Made by a program: the position numbers and the translations under genes
Shown here: positions 37,346 to 50,142 of the stretch, piece after piece
Layout: the number at the start of each line of letters is the position of its first letter
Numbering within the stretch: position 1 is the first letter of the stretch
NCBI GenBank assembly: GCA_963693365.1
Contig: CAVNZM010000004.1
Location: 14,012,001 to 14,076,000, forward strand
DNA length: 64,000 bases
Direction: 5' to 3'
Source: Amoebidium appalachense
Taxonomy: Eukaryota; Ichthyosporea
The notes under the pieces: model-generated
Databases searched by the model: none
Seen by the model: only the letters and a program-made list of their open reading frames with translations
Told to the model about the DNA's origin: nothing

Positions 37346-38379
37346 CTATTCTACACGTGCTCTCTTGAACTTGGCCCGATTAGCCTCAATCTCTGCCTTG
37401 CGGGTTCCCTTCTTAAAGTTGGGGTCGTACTTGGGGCAAATTGGTGACCCCCCAAAGTGCCCCTTCTGCTTGCAGGAGTGGCATTCGAATTTGAGGGCCG
37501 GGCACGTCTTGCCTTCGGCGTGGCTGCCGTACTTGCACCCACGGTTGCAGGGGGTGGTGCCCATGCGCGAAAAAATAGACGGCTTCTCGCTGGCACCAGA
37601 TCCACCACCGGGTTGCTGTTTTGTGGGGGGTTTCTGTGTTAGAATGGTGGATGGGGTTCGTGTGTGCCTGTCTCTTTCTTTTTCTGCGAGATAGGCAACA
37701 ACTCCAGACAGGGTCAATTCTTCTTCTTTTCGTGTTTGTCTGAGTTGATATTTGCGAAATTCTTGTTCGTCTTCCCCACCCAATCGGTGAGACAAATCCA
37801 AAATTTGGTGTGCCTCAGACTTAAGGGGGTACACACGTGCCCACAAACGCGCATGCCTGCTTGCAAATTCGGCCACCTTTTGCTTGCCTTGTTTGAGTGC
37901 ATTTAATTCGGCACTGAGTGCCTCTTGCACACGCTGGTCGTGAAATTTCGTAACTAGTGCATGTGCAAATGCATCAAACGTGAGTTCTCCCTGTGTCCTG
38001 GTAAAATTCGTGTACCACACACGGGCGGGGGAAGCAAGAGGAAAGCACTGCACCGCCCAGCGAACAGCAAGTGTGGGGGGACCCCTGCAATGCAAAACAT
38101 CTGCTGGGAAAATTCGTGCAGCCATTCAATCACCGTGCATTTATCCTGCAAGTCACCCTTGTATTCTGGTAGTTTCAATGCAGCCAAGATGGGGCCGTAT
38201 TCGGATGCATGCAACTGGCGGAGAGGGTGCAACCACAGTTTTTCGTGCTCTGCAAAGTGCTTGTTCAATATAGACCCAGCCTTACCTCCTGAGCCTGTGC
38301 TGACATCAGAGCCTCTCGGGCGACTTGGCGTGCCTGCCAGTCCACCTGCAGACGCCAGAGGGGATCCTGCAAGGGGGAT
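37346..38379 (-). CDS. gag: Chromovirus gag, capsid and nucleocapsid part (frameshifted)
   Basis: Carries a capsid region (EWLHEFSQQM before, ARVWYTNF after the frame break) and a zinc knuckle CHSCKQKGHFGGSPIC, then a basic tail ending KRARVE before a TAG. The frame changes at a C6 run (minus strand, about 38076-38083), where one extra C would make the capsid continuous. The 5' end is cut by the nested element at 38380. Confidence 0.8.
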
Positions 38380-38859
38380 TGTAAACAGTTGGACTAGTTA
38401 GGATAAGGCAGAGTACAACTGAATCAAAATAAAGACAGAGAACGGGTAGAAAGGCACACGCGGCCAGGTTGCTTTTACTATGGGCCGACTCAGTCTGTCT
38501 CAGACTTCACTGATGTGATCCCCGTACTGGGACGGCTTTCTTATATAGCCCCCAGGTTTCGGATCAAGGCCCAGGATTGGTTCATCCGCGGCCAGCGCGG
38601 GTGGCAACATGCCATTCGTGATTCTGGTGCGGTCCGAGCCAGTCAGACCTTCGTCCTATTTATGCAAACCTCTTATTGGTTCACTTCGTTTATGTGGTAT
38701 GCAGCGGAAGAACCATATATGGTTCAATTCTTAGGTCAGAGTGAGTCCTATTGGTGCGGACATAATATTTATGTGATATTCATGACAAAGCACGAATCGT
38801 GTGCTAGTAGATCACATTCTTTAGTAAACATGTACAGTTCATGTGTACAGTTGTTTACA
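38380..38859 (-). repeat. 3' LTR of the nested relative
   Basis: 480 bp, TGTAAAC...GTTTACA. Apparently identical to 41493-41972. Confidence 0.93.
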
Positions 38860-39239
38860 CTCCCCCCTTGTCGGGAGCCTGGTGGTGTCGTTAGACAAGC
38901 AAACCACCAGGCTGAGAGGCGATAAACAACCTTCAGCGAGAATTCTTGTGTGTGCCGAGCTGCTGGACAGAACAGAGCAAGGACGGTGGAATAGAGTTGT
39001 GCACGTCTATGAGCACTTCTTCATTTGCCAAAACGTAAATTCATGCAGCATTCTTCTGTGATTTCATTTTCGTGGCGAAGATTGTTGCAGAGTGTGCGTG
39101 CGAATAATTCGCTAAGCCTTCGTCTCTGTGCTTGGCTTTTCTGTAGAAGTAGTATTTTCCTTTTTGGGAATTTTTCCTTTTTAGGATACTCCCGCAGATT
39201 CGTTTTCAATTGCGAGTAATTTGGTTGTGTGGATGAATG

Positions 39240-40420
39240 ATCATACCAAACATTCGATAATGAATATAACTCGAGCCTTAGGTCACTTCGTAGCTCAGGT
39301 AGTGGTGGATAGCTTCAAGGCTTAGCCGCTGCTCCTTATCCCGGTTCTACCTTAAGACTGTAAGGCGAGTCACCATGGCCGGAAAAGCCACTTCTTTCAT
39401 GAACAAAGAGCACTTCTTTCCTTTCAGCTTTAACCCTGCATCATCGGAGCTGGGAAAAACAGAATAAAAATGCCCAAGTGTTCTTCGTTGGGCGACATAA
39501 AGAAATATATCACCCGTCAGAACCAGTAAAAGCCCGGTTCATAATTCATAAGAAGAGGGTAGGCAAAGCAAGCCTCCTTCAGAAAACACATGCTTCCATT
39601 CGTGAGCAGTTTTCGTATCCCATTTGCCAGCCATTTTCGTTGAGCAGGGGGATTCCAGGCATAATACATTCTTCTGGAGGCTTGGCCTAAAAAGAAAAGT
39701 CGTCGCAGTCGCCCTTTCTTTTGTAAGCAACTTCGTGAGCGCGCTTCGTATCTTCATATCCTCCAGTGCAGGTCTGGATGGTGCCCCATCCTCTGCTTCA
39801 TTTGTAGGTGGCCCTACTGTAGGTTCTGTTCGTTGTGTGGAATACCAAAACCATTCGTATTCGTGGAACTGCTTTGTGCTGTGCTTGCTTTCGTGTTGGT
39901 GTTCATGAAGTTACCCCATTCACACACCTACTACTTTCATACATCAGACGTAAGTAGCTGCCTGGGGGGTGTGTGGTTCGTGTTCGTGGCATTCTTCTGT
40001 TCCTTCGTGAGAAGAATATTCGTTTTAGCAGAGGTGCCCAATAAGGCAGCTTGTGGGGTTGTCTCCCGCATGTGCCCATTGGTGGGGTATGCACGTGCTA
40101 AATTGTTACAGTGTCATCATATTGCAAGGGAATAACATGGTCACCTCCGTACCAGGGCCTAGTAGGTACACATGATGGTCCGATGTGTTAGTCAACAACA
40201 CCTTGCATTCGTATTCGTATTCGTCTTCCACGTCACTTTCTTCAGTAGTGAAGGAGGGTATTCGTAATTCGAAACTGAAAGGCTTCCAGCCAAAATACTG
40301 ACACTGTATGCTGGGGTTGTGAGGGAACGGTGCCCATACCACATTCTTTTGTTCTGGTGGGGGTGTGCCGGCAGCTAGTGCAAGGCTTGACAGTGTAATT
40401 GGTATGTTACACAGTATTGC
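39240..40420 (-). pseudogene. Degenerate pol remnants of the nested relative
   Basis: Segments align by eye to the outer element: 39,270-39,450 to the reverse transcriptase part near 34,930-35,110, and 39,580-40,260 to 35,690-36,350. The match includes the conserved CKVLLTNTSDHHVYL stretch. Multiple stops, deletions and frame changes. No YLDD core is left. Confidence 0.75.
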
Positions 40421-40935
40421 CACAGACGGGCATTCACCTTAAAATTCGTACCCAACACCTTCTTTGTTTTTCACATGCATGAACAAAAGTTCTGCATCGA
40501 CTTTATTACATGCCTTTTGTGCACCAAGAGTGCAAATTCGTTAGGGCGTGGCACCAGGAAGGGCCGCCATACATGAGGCATATGTTCGTAATGTGTTTAG
40601 GCATGCCAGCATACATTCATGCGCATGTTGTGCATCCTGTGCGCTAAACTATGGGGCATGCTGTATTCGAAAACAGCAAGAAATTCGAAGCATGCATGCA
40701 AAACTACTTTCACAGCACCTTATGTCCTCAATGCTATAGGAACAGCGACTATCTTCTTCTTTAAATGCATTCGTGCTGAAAGTGGCCGTGCATCTGGCTT
40801 GCGAGTGTGGAGGTGCATGCGGTGGCATGGACACGATGACAGTGTGCAATAGCGCAATGCACGCAAGGGCAACGGTTTTATTTTCTTCCTAACATAGAGG
40901 GGGCTGTGTGCATTGCAACCCAAGCAGTGTTGTGC

Positions 40936-41190
40936 ATTCGTTCTTGCATTTTCGTATTTCCAGTTCATTTTGCTTTCGTTTTTCGTTTTTTGTCGTTTGA
41001 TAAATTCGTTACTTCGTTTTGTTTTCGTGTTGCATTCATTTCGTATTTCCTCTATGCATTCGTTTGTCGTTCATTCTTTATTTCATTGTGTATTCGTGAT
41101 GGTTCGTTTTTCGTTGGTTCATTGCTTCGTTAGCAATTCTTTATTCGTTTGTTCGTGTATTCGTTGTTTCGTTGTGTATTCGTTTTTCTT
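40936..41190 (-). repeat. ACGAA-rich tract
   Basis: About 18 copies of ACGAA (TTCGT on the plus strand) in 255 bp, irregularly spaced, without a continuous coding frame. It resembles in composition the gag segment at 42,540-42,730 that encodes NEHTNT-like repeats, and may be a decayed copy of it. Confidence 0.6.
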
Positions 41191-41433
41191 CACATTTTTG
41201 ATGTGTCGTAGCAAAAGAAGTTTTACATGCTTTCAATTCTTTCCGTGTAGGTGGGCTGGCCACTTCGAACTTGTAGGTGTATATATTCTAAGCCGGACAA
41301 GGAAAGATGTGCCTATCATCGGGGTAAAAAGGATTGTGATCGGCCATGGGAGATTCTTGAGCTGATTGAAAGATGTGAGATTCTTGAACTGATTGAAAGA
41401 TGTGAGATTCGAAGGATGCGAGATTCTTGAACT

Positions 41434-41505
41434 GCGCGGTCGCCAATGTAAACAGTTGGCAATGTAAAACAGTGTCCTGCCGCGGTCGCCAATGTAAACA
41501 GTTGG
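41434..41505 (-). repeat. Duplicated PBS-LTR junction
   Basis: The 26-base junction of PBS and LTR start (gcgcggtcgccaatgtaaac...) at 41434-41459 is repeated at the true junction (41480-41505), with a garbled copy between. It looks like a reverse-transcription template-switch scar. Confidence 0.6.
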
Positions 41506-41972
41506 ACTAGTTAGGATAAGGCAGAGTACAACTGAATCAAAATAAAGACAGAGAACGGGTAGAAAGGCACACGCGGCCAGGTTGCTTTTACTATGGGCCG
41601 ACTCAGTCTGTCTCAGACTTCACTGATGTGATCCCCGTACTGGGACGGCTTTCTTATATAGCCCCCAGGTTTCGGATCAAGGCCCAGGATTGGTTCATCC
41701 GCGGCCAGCGCGGGTGGCAACATGCCATTCGTGATTCTGGTGCGGTCCGAGCCAGTCAGACCTTCGTCCTATTTATGCAAACCTCTTATTGGTTCACTTC
41801 GTTTATGTGGTATGCAGCGGAAGAACCATATATGGTTCAATTCTTAGGTCAGAGTGAGTCCTATTGGTGCGGACATAATATTTATGTGATATTCATGACA
41901 AAGCACGAATCGTGTGCTAGTAGATCACATTCTTTAGTAAACATGTACAGTTCATGTGTACAGTTGTTTACA
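41493..41972 (-). repeat. 5' LTR of the nested relative
   Basis: 480 bp, followed on the minus strand by TTGGCGACC (PBS). TATA-like CTATATAAGAAAG inside. Confidence 0.93.
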
Positions 41973-42940
41973 GGGATTTCGTTAAATACGGGTGCTTTAG
42001 GCTGGTCGAAGTGATCTTCTTCATGCACTTTCGCAGTCATGTGTTCGTTTTCGTTTGTGGGTGTGTCTTCGTAACTTTGTTCGTGTTTTTCTTCATTTTC
42101 AGCATCAGAATCAGTGTAGCTGAGTGTGCGCGCAAGCACATCCTTATATGTAAATTTAGTGGGGGGTGCGGGAGGTGCAATTACCTTGGGATCAGTGCAC
42201 CCAGATGGGACCGGGGACAAAGGCTTCTTGCCTGTGGTGGGTGGGGGAGGACGGGGGGTGGTGGGCACCGTCGTATTTTTCACACGTGCCTCAGCCACCA
42301 ACTGTGCTTCCCGCTCCAACTCAGACCATTTCGCGGACGTGCACAACATTCTAGACAGTGTGGTGTCTTCCATCTGCGAAATCTCACTGTAAATCTGCGC
42401 GACATCAGCTTCGAGGTCCATCACAGGCCGCCCAGCATCGATTGCAGTTTGAATGGCACGTCTCAGAGTTTCAATACGATAGAACTTGGAGAGAACACGG
42501 CCCCGCACCTCTGCCAGAGCTGTGGCAGTGTCCCGGTCTTGTTTCGTTTTTTCCTTCGTTGCTACTTGAAGTTCGTTCGTGTGTTTTTTGGTGTTCGTGT
42601 GTTCGTTGGTGTTCGTATGTTCGTTGGTTTTCGTGTGTTCGTTGCGCTTCGTTTTGTCTTTGGGTTTCGTGCTTTCGTTGGGCTTCGTTTGTTCGTTGCC
42701 AGTGGGCTTCGTAGTTGCCTTTGTGTTCGTGTGTGTGTTGGGTTTTGTGATCGTGTTCGGTTTCTGGGGAGCACGAGGCGTAGGGGGAGGGGTGGGGAGT
42801 GTTTTCGTGCCCTGCCCCGGAGTCTTGGCTTTCTTCTGCGTTGGGGGCGGCGGTTTGACTGCGGTAGGCTTCTTGGTGTCACGTGTCAGTTTGCTTTCAT
42901 TGTCCGAGAGTACAGGGTAGTCGTCAAATTCGCCCGCCAT
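41973..42940 (-). CDS. gag: Chromovirus gag, N-terminal part
   Basis: Starts MAGEFDDYPVLSDNES 52 bases after the 5' LTR. About 320 residues of proline-, lysine- and threonine-rich sequence with irregular NEHTNT and NEQTKPNEST repeats, then a helical segment (VLSKFYRIETLRRAI...MDLEADVAQIYSEIS), then an acidic stretch. It is broken by the nested element at codon FNEIP and resumes at 38379. The repeat part is encoded by ACGAA-rich DNA. Confidence 0.82.
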
Positions 42941-42976
42941 GGTTGAAGAGATTCTTGAAAGATGTGAGATTCTGGA

Positions 42977-42992
42977 ACTGCGCGGTCGCCAA
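42977..42992 (-). other. Primer-binding site of the chromovirus
   Basis: Minus-strand TGGCGACCGCGCAG starts one base after the LTR, as expected for a tRNA 3'-CCA primer. The tRNA species was not identified. Confidence 0.75.
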
Positions 42993-43602
42993 TGTAAACA
43001 GTTGAACTAGTTGGGATAAGGCAGAGAACAACTGAATCAGAATAAAGACAGAGAACGGGTAGTAAGGCACACGCGGCCAGGTTACTATTTAATGTGCTCG
43101 TTCAGAGTGATCCCCCGTACTGGGACGGCTTGTTTATATAGCCCCCAGGTTCCGGATCATCTGGATGGGTGGCATTGATGCCTTCGTGACTTCTGACCAG
43201 TCAGAAGAGTGCGGTCGTCTTTATGTGCACACAGTGCACCAATAACATGAAGCTAACTAAAAGGATAACTTTGTGGCAAATGATTGGTCAATACTTAAGC
43301 CCGTTTAGGTTTATGCAACTGGGTCTGATTTCCTTATTGGTTCCGTTCGTTTAGCTATAGATGTCGCCTCCGTAGTGGATGAGACTTGCATTCCTATCCT
43401 AGCGGTTCTCGAATTCTATTGGTTCATACTGACTGCACGGCCACTGCATATTGCCGGCGCCGCGGCTCAGTCGTGAGCCGCAGCCCGCGGCTGTCGCGTG
43501 TGATATTGATCTGATCATATGTACACAATATCTACGTGATCACTATGATATGTACAGTATATTCGTAATGGTAAACATGTACGGCGTGTACAGATGTTTA
43601 CA
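42993..43602 (-). repeat. 5' LTR of the chromovirus
   Basis: 610 bp. Differs from the 3' LTR at one base (G at about 43569 where the other has A). A likely promoter TATAAA (minus strand) is at 43133-43138. Confidence 0.95.
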
Positions 43603-45386
43603 CCCTCCCCCCCCCCAAAAAAAAACAAACAAAAAAAACAAAAACAAAACAAGAAGAAGAAGAAGAAGAAGAAGAAGAACAAGAACAAGAAGAAGAAGAA
43701 GAAAAAGAAGAAGAAGAAGAAGAAGAAGAAGATATTATGTAAAAACGTAAAAACAAAAACAACAACAACCAAAAAAAATCAAGCACACAACACATGCACA
43801 AACACAAAAATATAATAGGTAAAGATGCCAAAGACACTACCCATCCCACCTTAAGCAAAAAACCAAATACATTCAACGCACCCAGCCAGTGACCGTCACA
43901 GCTGACGTTTACGGATTGGTTACAATATTCACACGACGCTTTGGTATCCACTTGCTTGGCAACCAGACCCGGCTGCCCCCACAAGTTCACGTGTTTTGTA
44001 GTTGTTTCTAGATGTTCAAATTTGGTGGGGTCGTGGTATGGGAGTGGTGGTGGTGGGCCGGGGAGGGGGGAGGGGAGGGGGAAGGGGGGAGGGGAGGGGA
44101 CGGGGAGAAGGGGTGGCGGGGGAGACCCTGAGAGAGAGAGAGAGAAAGTGAGAGAGACAGAGAGAGAGATAGAGAGAGGGAGGGGGGGGGGGGGGGGGGG
44201 GGGGGAGATAGAGATAGAGAGAGGGAGAGAGGGGGAGAGAGAGAGGGGGGAGGGAGGGAGAGAGAGAGAGAGAGGGAGAGAGAGAGAGAGAGAGAGAGCG
44301 AACGAGGGAGGGAGGGTGGGAGGAAGTGCGGGCGGGAGGGAGAGCGAGGGAGGGAGAGAGAGGGAGGGAGGAAGAAGGAGGGAGAAAGAGAGAGGGATAA
44401 AAGGAGGGACGGGAGAGGCAGGGGAGGGGGGGAATTTGAGAGTATAAAGGACTGAAACCTGATGTGGGGAGGGGAGGGAGGGGGGGGGGGGGGGGGGGGG
44501 AGAGGGGGGGAAGAGAAGGAAGTAAAGTAATGAGATAGTGAGAGATGGTTGATGGGGGACCAAGGTGTGAAATCAGAATGTCGACCTGAAGTGAAAGTGG
44601 TGCAATACGGATCAAGGGGGGCAAGGGGGGAGGGGGGGGGGAGGGGGGGGGGGGGGGGGGGGGGGAGGGAGGGGAGGGATGAGACCGAGGGATAATAGTG
44701 TAAAAGTAAATCAGGCAGTCTGATGTTAGAGTAGTATTGTATTAAGTGGTTACGGATCACGTGCATTTGTACAGCATATTAGGGGGGAAACAACGTGAAA
44801 CGCAGAGACACATAAAGTAGTTGAGAAACACGTTCATGCATCAGCATCCAGAAAGAAAGGGGAAAGGGAGGGAGGGGTTATGTGAGAACCAGAAAGTTTA
44901 TTCAATCGCTCTCAGCGACGCCATGCGACCTGGCCGAGTTCCCTCAGAATTCCCAAAACAGTCACGGACCTGCCCGCTGTTAATAAGATCGGAAGACTTG
45001 TTCTCTTTCCTGCCAGGCACAACCTTGGCAGAAATCTTTCTTTACCAACTAATCCCCCCCCCCCCCCCCCCCCCGCTCATCCCCTCCCACCTGGTCCAGC
45101 TATTAAAAGCCTCCCTCCCGCTCCAGCCTTTACTTGCTTCAAATCATTTAGAACCTACAGGTCGATAATTTCACTACAAATTGCACGGAACCGTTACACT
45201 ATAGCTCCGGCTAGTATACAGTACATTCATGATATCACCATCACGGTACAATATGCGCTTGAGCTTGAACACAACAACAGGGTACACTAAAATACAATTG
45301 ATCGATATTTGGGTCGGCCACAGCTAAGTAGGTAACGGTCGCAGGTCTATAAAATAGGCCAGACACGCACTGTATGTACACCGTGT
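43603..45386. other. Simple repeats and unique spacer between the chromovirus and astacin gene
   Basis: A-rich and (AAG)n tract at 43,617-43,735, purine-rich (GA/GGGA) tracts at 44,045-44,520 and 44,610-44,680, then unique sequence. A minus-strand open frame near 44,010-43,850 (QVDTKASCEYCNQSVNVS) has no recognised relative. No gene called. Confidence 0.5.
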
Positions 45387-46721
45387 TTACGCGAGCTTAA
45401 GATTATACACAGTAGAGTTCCACCCAGGATAAGGGGACAACTCATTCTCAGCATTATTCAAATTCACGCGCTTAGCAGAGAGGAAGCACCAAGCAAAATT
45501 CGTGTTGCCCATTTTGGGCTTAGCCACACTGAATGAATTGCACTTGGGTGTTTCTTTGTAGCATTTACGCGCACACAGCTCATCCGGTTTGCGATCTTTA
45601 ACTGAAGACCAAGTAATCACGTCCATAACTTTTTCCGAGAGATCGAGTGTCTCAATCTTGTAGTACTTCGTGTTCAACCCGGGCTTTGTGAAGGTGTAGT
45701 CAAACATAGCAAGAATGGGACGGGTGTGTGGGTATTTCAAATTGCAGCGGTACAGTTGGTTGAGGAAATCAACATCGCCCTGTCCAACAATAGACCTGTT
45801 TTGCGTAAAGTTTCTCCTTCCGTCCTTGGTAAGAATGGTAAAAGGGCCGACGGTCAGGTTGGCGAACGCACCTGAGCCGTACATCATGATGCTATTCCAG
45901 TCGAGTTTGCTGTCGAACACGGTGATGTTCTGCTTGTCGAAATTATTCTTCTTGCCGCTCTGAATAGCCTCCCAGACAATCTCGACAAAGTTATCGCGGT
46001 CGGGACGCGACTGTTCGTGGTACACACCGAGAGCATGCAGGTGTTCGTGCACGTTTGATGTGACACCGCACGAATTCCATTCGTAGGCGGGGTTGGTGGA
46101 CTGTGCCGTGTGGAAGAAGAGGTTCATGGGCTGATACGTGGCACCATGCTCATCAACAAGAGGCGTTTGGTAGACGGGGTGGGTCTCCTTGGCGTCCTTG
46201 AAGTAGCCAACGAACGACCAGCATGCCCCTTTCTGGTACTGACCAATGCTTATGTAGTGGCGTTTGGCGGCAACATCATCTGCATTTCTCTCACGAATGG
46301 TGAGGCATGGGGACATGGTACGGAGAACCTTGTGCGCATCAATGACCGTCTTTTTCCATCCGTCAACCATTTGCTCGACGGTCTTGCCGGCCTTTACCAT
46401 ATTGTCATAGATGTCCTTGTTGCCTGGGTTGGCTGTGAGGTTGTATGTGTCCCACAGGGATGTTTCGTTGATCTGGTAGATCACCTCACCACGTGGCCAG
46501 AGGATGGGGTCGTCGGCAAGGGGCCCAGCTGGCTGAGGGGCCGGATCTGCTATTCCGTCGGCGCTGGCAAACACCCGCACAGTGTTGCGCATGGACGAGA
46601 GGTACTGACGGGAGGGCTGCTTCTCACCGGAACACTCGGGGATGGTATCCGGCACAGGGACAAGGGGGGCGGCCAGGGCAGGCCCTCCCAAAAGGGCAGC
46701 GAGGAAAGTGGCGGAGTACAT
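45387..46721 (-). CDS. Secreted astacin-family metalloprotease
   Basis: 444 residues in one exon. Signal peptide at 1-17 (hydrophobic TFLAALLGGPALAA), then a pro-region. The catalytic domain has the zinc signature HEHLHALGVYHEQSRPDRD: His225, His229 and His235 as ligands and Glu226 as base. The Met-turn SIMMYGSGAF is at 277-286. The usual S-x-M-H-Y carries Met in place of His, leaving the Tyr. The C-terminal part (about 385-435) is a Cys-rich PAN/apple-like segment (CARKCYKETPKCNSFSV...WCF), a likely carbohydrate- or protein-binding tail. Several N-glycosylation sites (NET, NLT, NIT, NFT, NRS). It acts outside the cell on protein substrates that cannot be told from sequence. Unlike its neighbours on this strand it has no introns. 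Confidence 0.93.
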   Translation of the reverse strand: MYSATFLAALLGGPALAAPLVPVPDTIPECSGEKQPSRQYLSSMRNTVRVFASADGIADPAPQPAGPLADDPILWPRGEVIYQINETSLWDTYNLTANPGNKDIYDNMVKAGKTVEQMVDGWKKTVIDAHKVLRTMSPCLTIRERNADDVAAKRHYISIGQYQKGACWSFVGYFKDAKETHPVYQTPLVDEHGATYQPMNLFFHTAQSTNPAYEWNSCGVTSNVHEHLHALGVYHEQSRPDRDNFVEIVWEAIQSGKKNNFDKQNITVFDSKLDWNSIMMYGSGAFANLTVGPFTILTKDGRRNFTQNRSIVGQGDVDFLNQLYRCNLKYPHTRPILAMFDYTFTKPGLNTKYYKIETLDLSEKVMDVITWSSVKDRKPDELCARKCYKETPKCNSFSVAKPKMGNTNFAWCFLSAKRVNLNNAENELSPYPGWNSTVYNLKLA

Positions 46722-46772
46722 GGTGAGAGGTGCTGTACTAAAGCAATGATGCCCGGAAAAGGGTTATAAGCA

Positions 46773-46778
46773 TATATA
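46773..46778 (-). promoter_or_regulatory. TATA box of the astacin gene
   Basis: TATATA on the minus strand, about 52 bases upstream of the ATG, giving a predicted leader of about 25 bases. A second TATATATA lies near 46,885. Confidence 0.45.
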
Positions 46779-49082
<2,304 letters not shown>

Positions 49083-49627
49083 ATGCAGTCTTTGTTATTA
49101 ACCAAACCGCGTAGTGACTTTGTGATATTATGATCATACATCAAAGCACAAAAAAACTGATCACCTCGGCTGCACAGTGTTTGTTCTCTTTGGCAGCCAG
49201 CTTCCACATTTTTTATTGTCCCGGTTTAGAAAAAAATTGGTCATGCACGATTACTGAAGAGGAAGGCCGATATTTGTTTTTGGCAACAAAACGGGAAAAT
49301 AGCGAAAAATAAGAGGTTTGAACATCAAGCAGGATGAAAGCATGCATCCCCGTCAGACTACCGCTGCCATGAACCTATGCACATCTATAAAGACAAAGCC
49401 TGAGAGGCTTTGTGATGCAACATTGGAGGAGAGGAGGTTGGTGGGGCGTGGGTCTTGGGGGGGTTTTTTTTTTTTTGGGGGGGGGGGGGGAGGGGGGGAT
49501 ACCTTTAGAAGGTGAATATATGCAGAAATAGAGTGTAACACACAGTACAGCATAGTTATCGCCCAGCCACTATTGCAAGGTGCCGAGGGAAAGATGAAAA
49601 GAGACGGCTGTTTTGAAGCCTCCCCCC

Positions 49628-49660
<33 letters not shown>

Positions 49661-49862
49661 CCCCCCCTTAACCCCCACCCCACCCCCACCCCCAACCCCA
49701 CCCCCAGGGGTACCAGCAGCTAACCCGAGCACAGAAATGTAGGTATAATCCGGCGGTGGGTGGTTAAGAGATCCGACATTAGTTTATTTCAAACGGGCAG
49801 GGAATACACCACAAACATTGCGACCAGAAACACATACTCCAGTATGATAAGCAAAATAATGT

Positions 49863-49864
<2 letters not shown>

Positions 49865-49918
<54 letters not shown>

Positions 49919-49949
49919 CACATCCACGTCCACAGCACCCAGATTGGAT

Positions 49950-50008
<59 letters not shown>

Positions 50009-50061
50009 CACGTGTGCACCGTGACACACACACACACTCACGGACACGTGCACACACACAC

Positions 50062-50140
<79 letters not shown>

Positions 50141-50142
50141 CA
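49865..50142. repeat. C52 run followed by (CA)n tracts
   Basis: An uninterrupted C-run of about 52 (49865-49916), a 34-bp unique spacer, then CA repeats with CGGACACG interruptions. Confidence 0.9.

Larger units (their letters stand above)
38380..41972 (-). mobile_element. Non-autonomous relative of the chromovirus, nested in gag
   Basis: 3,593 bp, with 480-bp LTRs (38380-38859 and 41493-41972) that appear identical. They share their first 35 bases, central TATA region and ends with the 610-bp LTRs, but differ in the middle. Target duplication GGGAT (38375-38379 and 41973-41977). The PPT (minus AAGGGGGGAG) and PBS (TGGCGACCGCG) are intact. The interior has only broken protease and reverse-transcriptase relics and no RNase H or integrase, so mobilisation in trans by the full-length family is likely. 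Confidence 0.92.
24977..43602 (-). mobile_element. Ty3/gypsy chromovirus, interrupted by two other LTR elements
   Basis: Bounded by 610-bp LTRs (24977-25586 and 42993-43602) that start TGTAAAC and end GTTTACA. They differ at one position by eye. A 5-bp target duplication CCCTC flanks them (24972-24976 and 43603-43607). Minus-strand order is gag, protease, reverse transcriptase, RNase H, integrase, chromodomain. Without the inserted elements (27916-34694 and 38380-41972) it would be about 8.3 kb. Coding capacity is damaged: two frameshifts at C-runs and an in-frame TGA. It inserted in a C/T tract. Confidence 0.95.
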
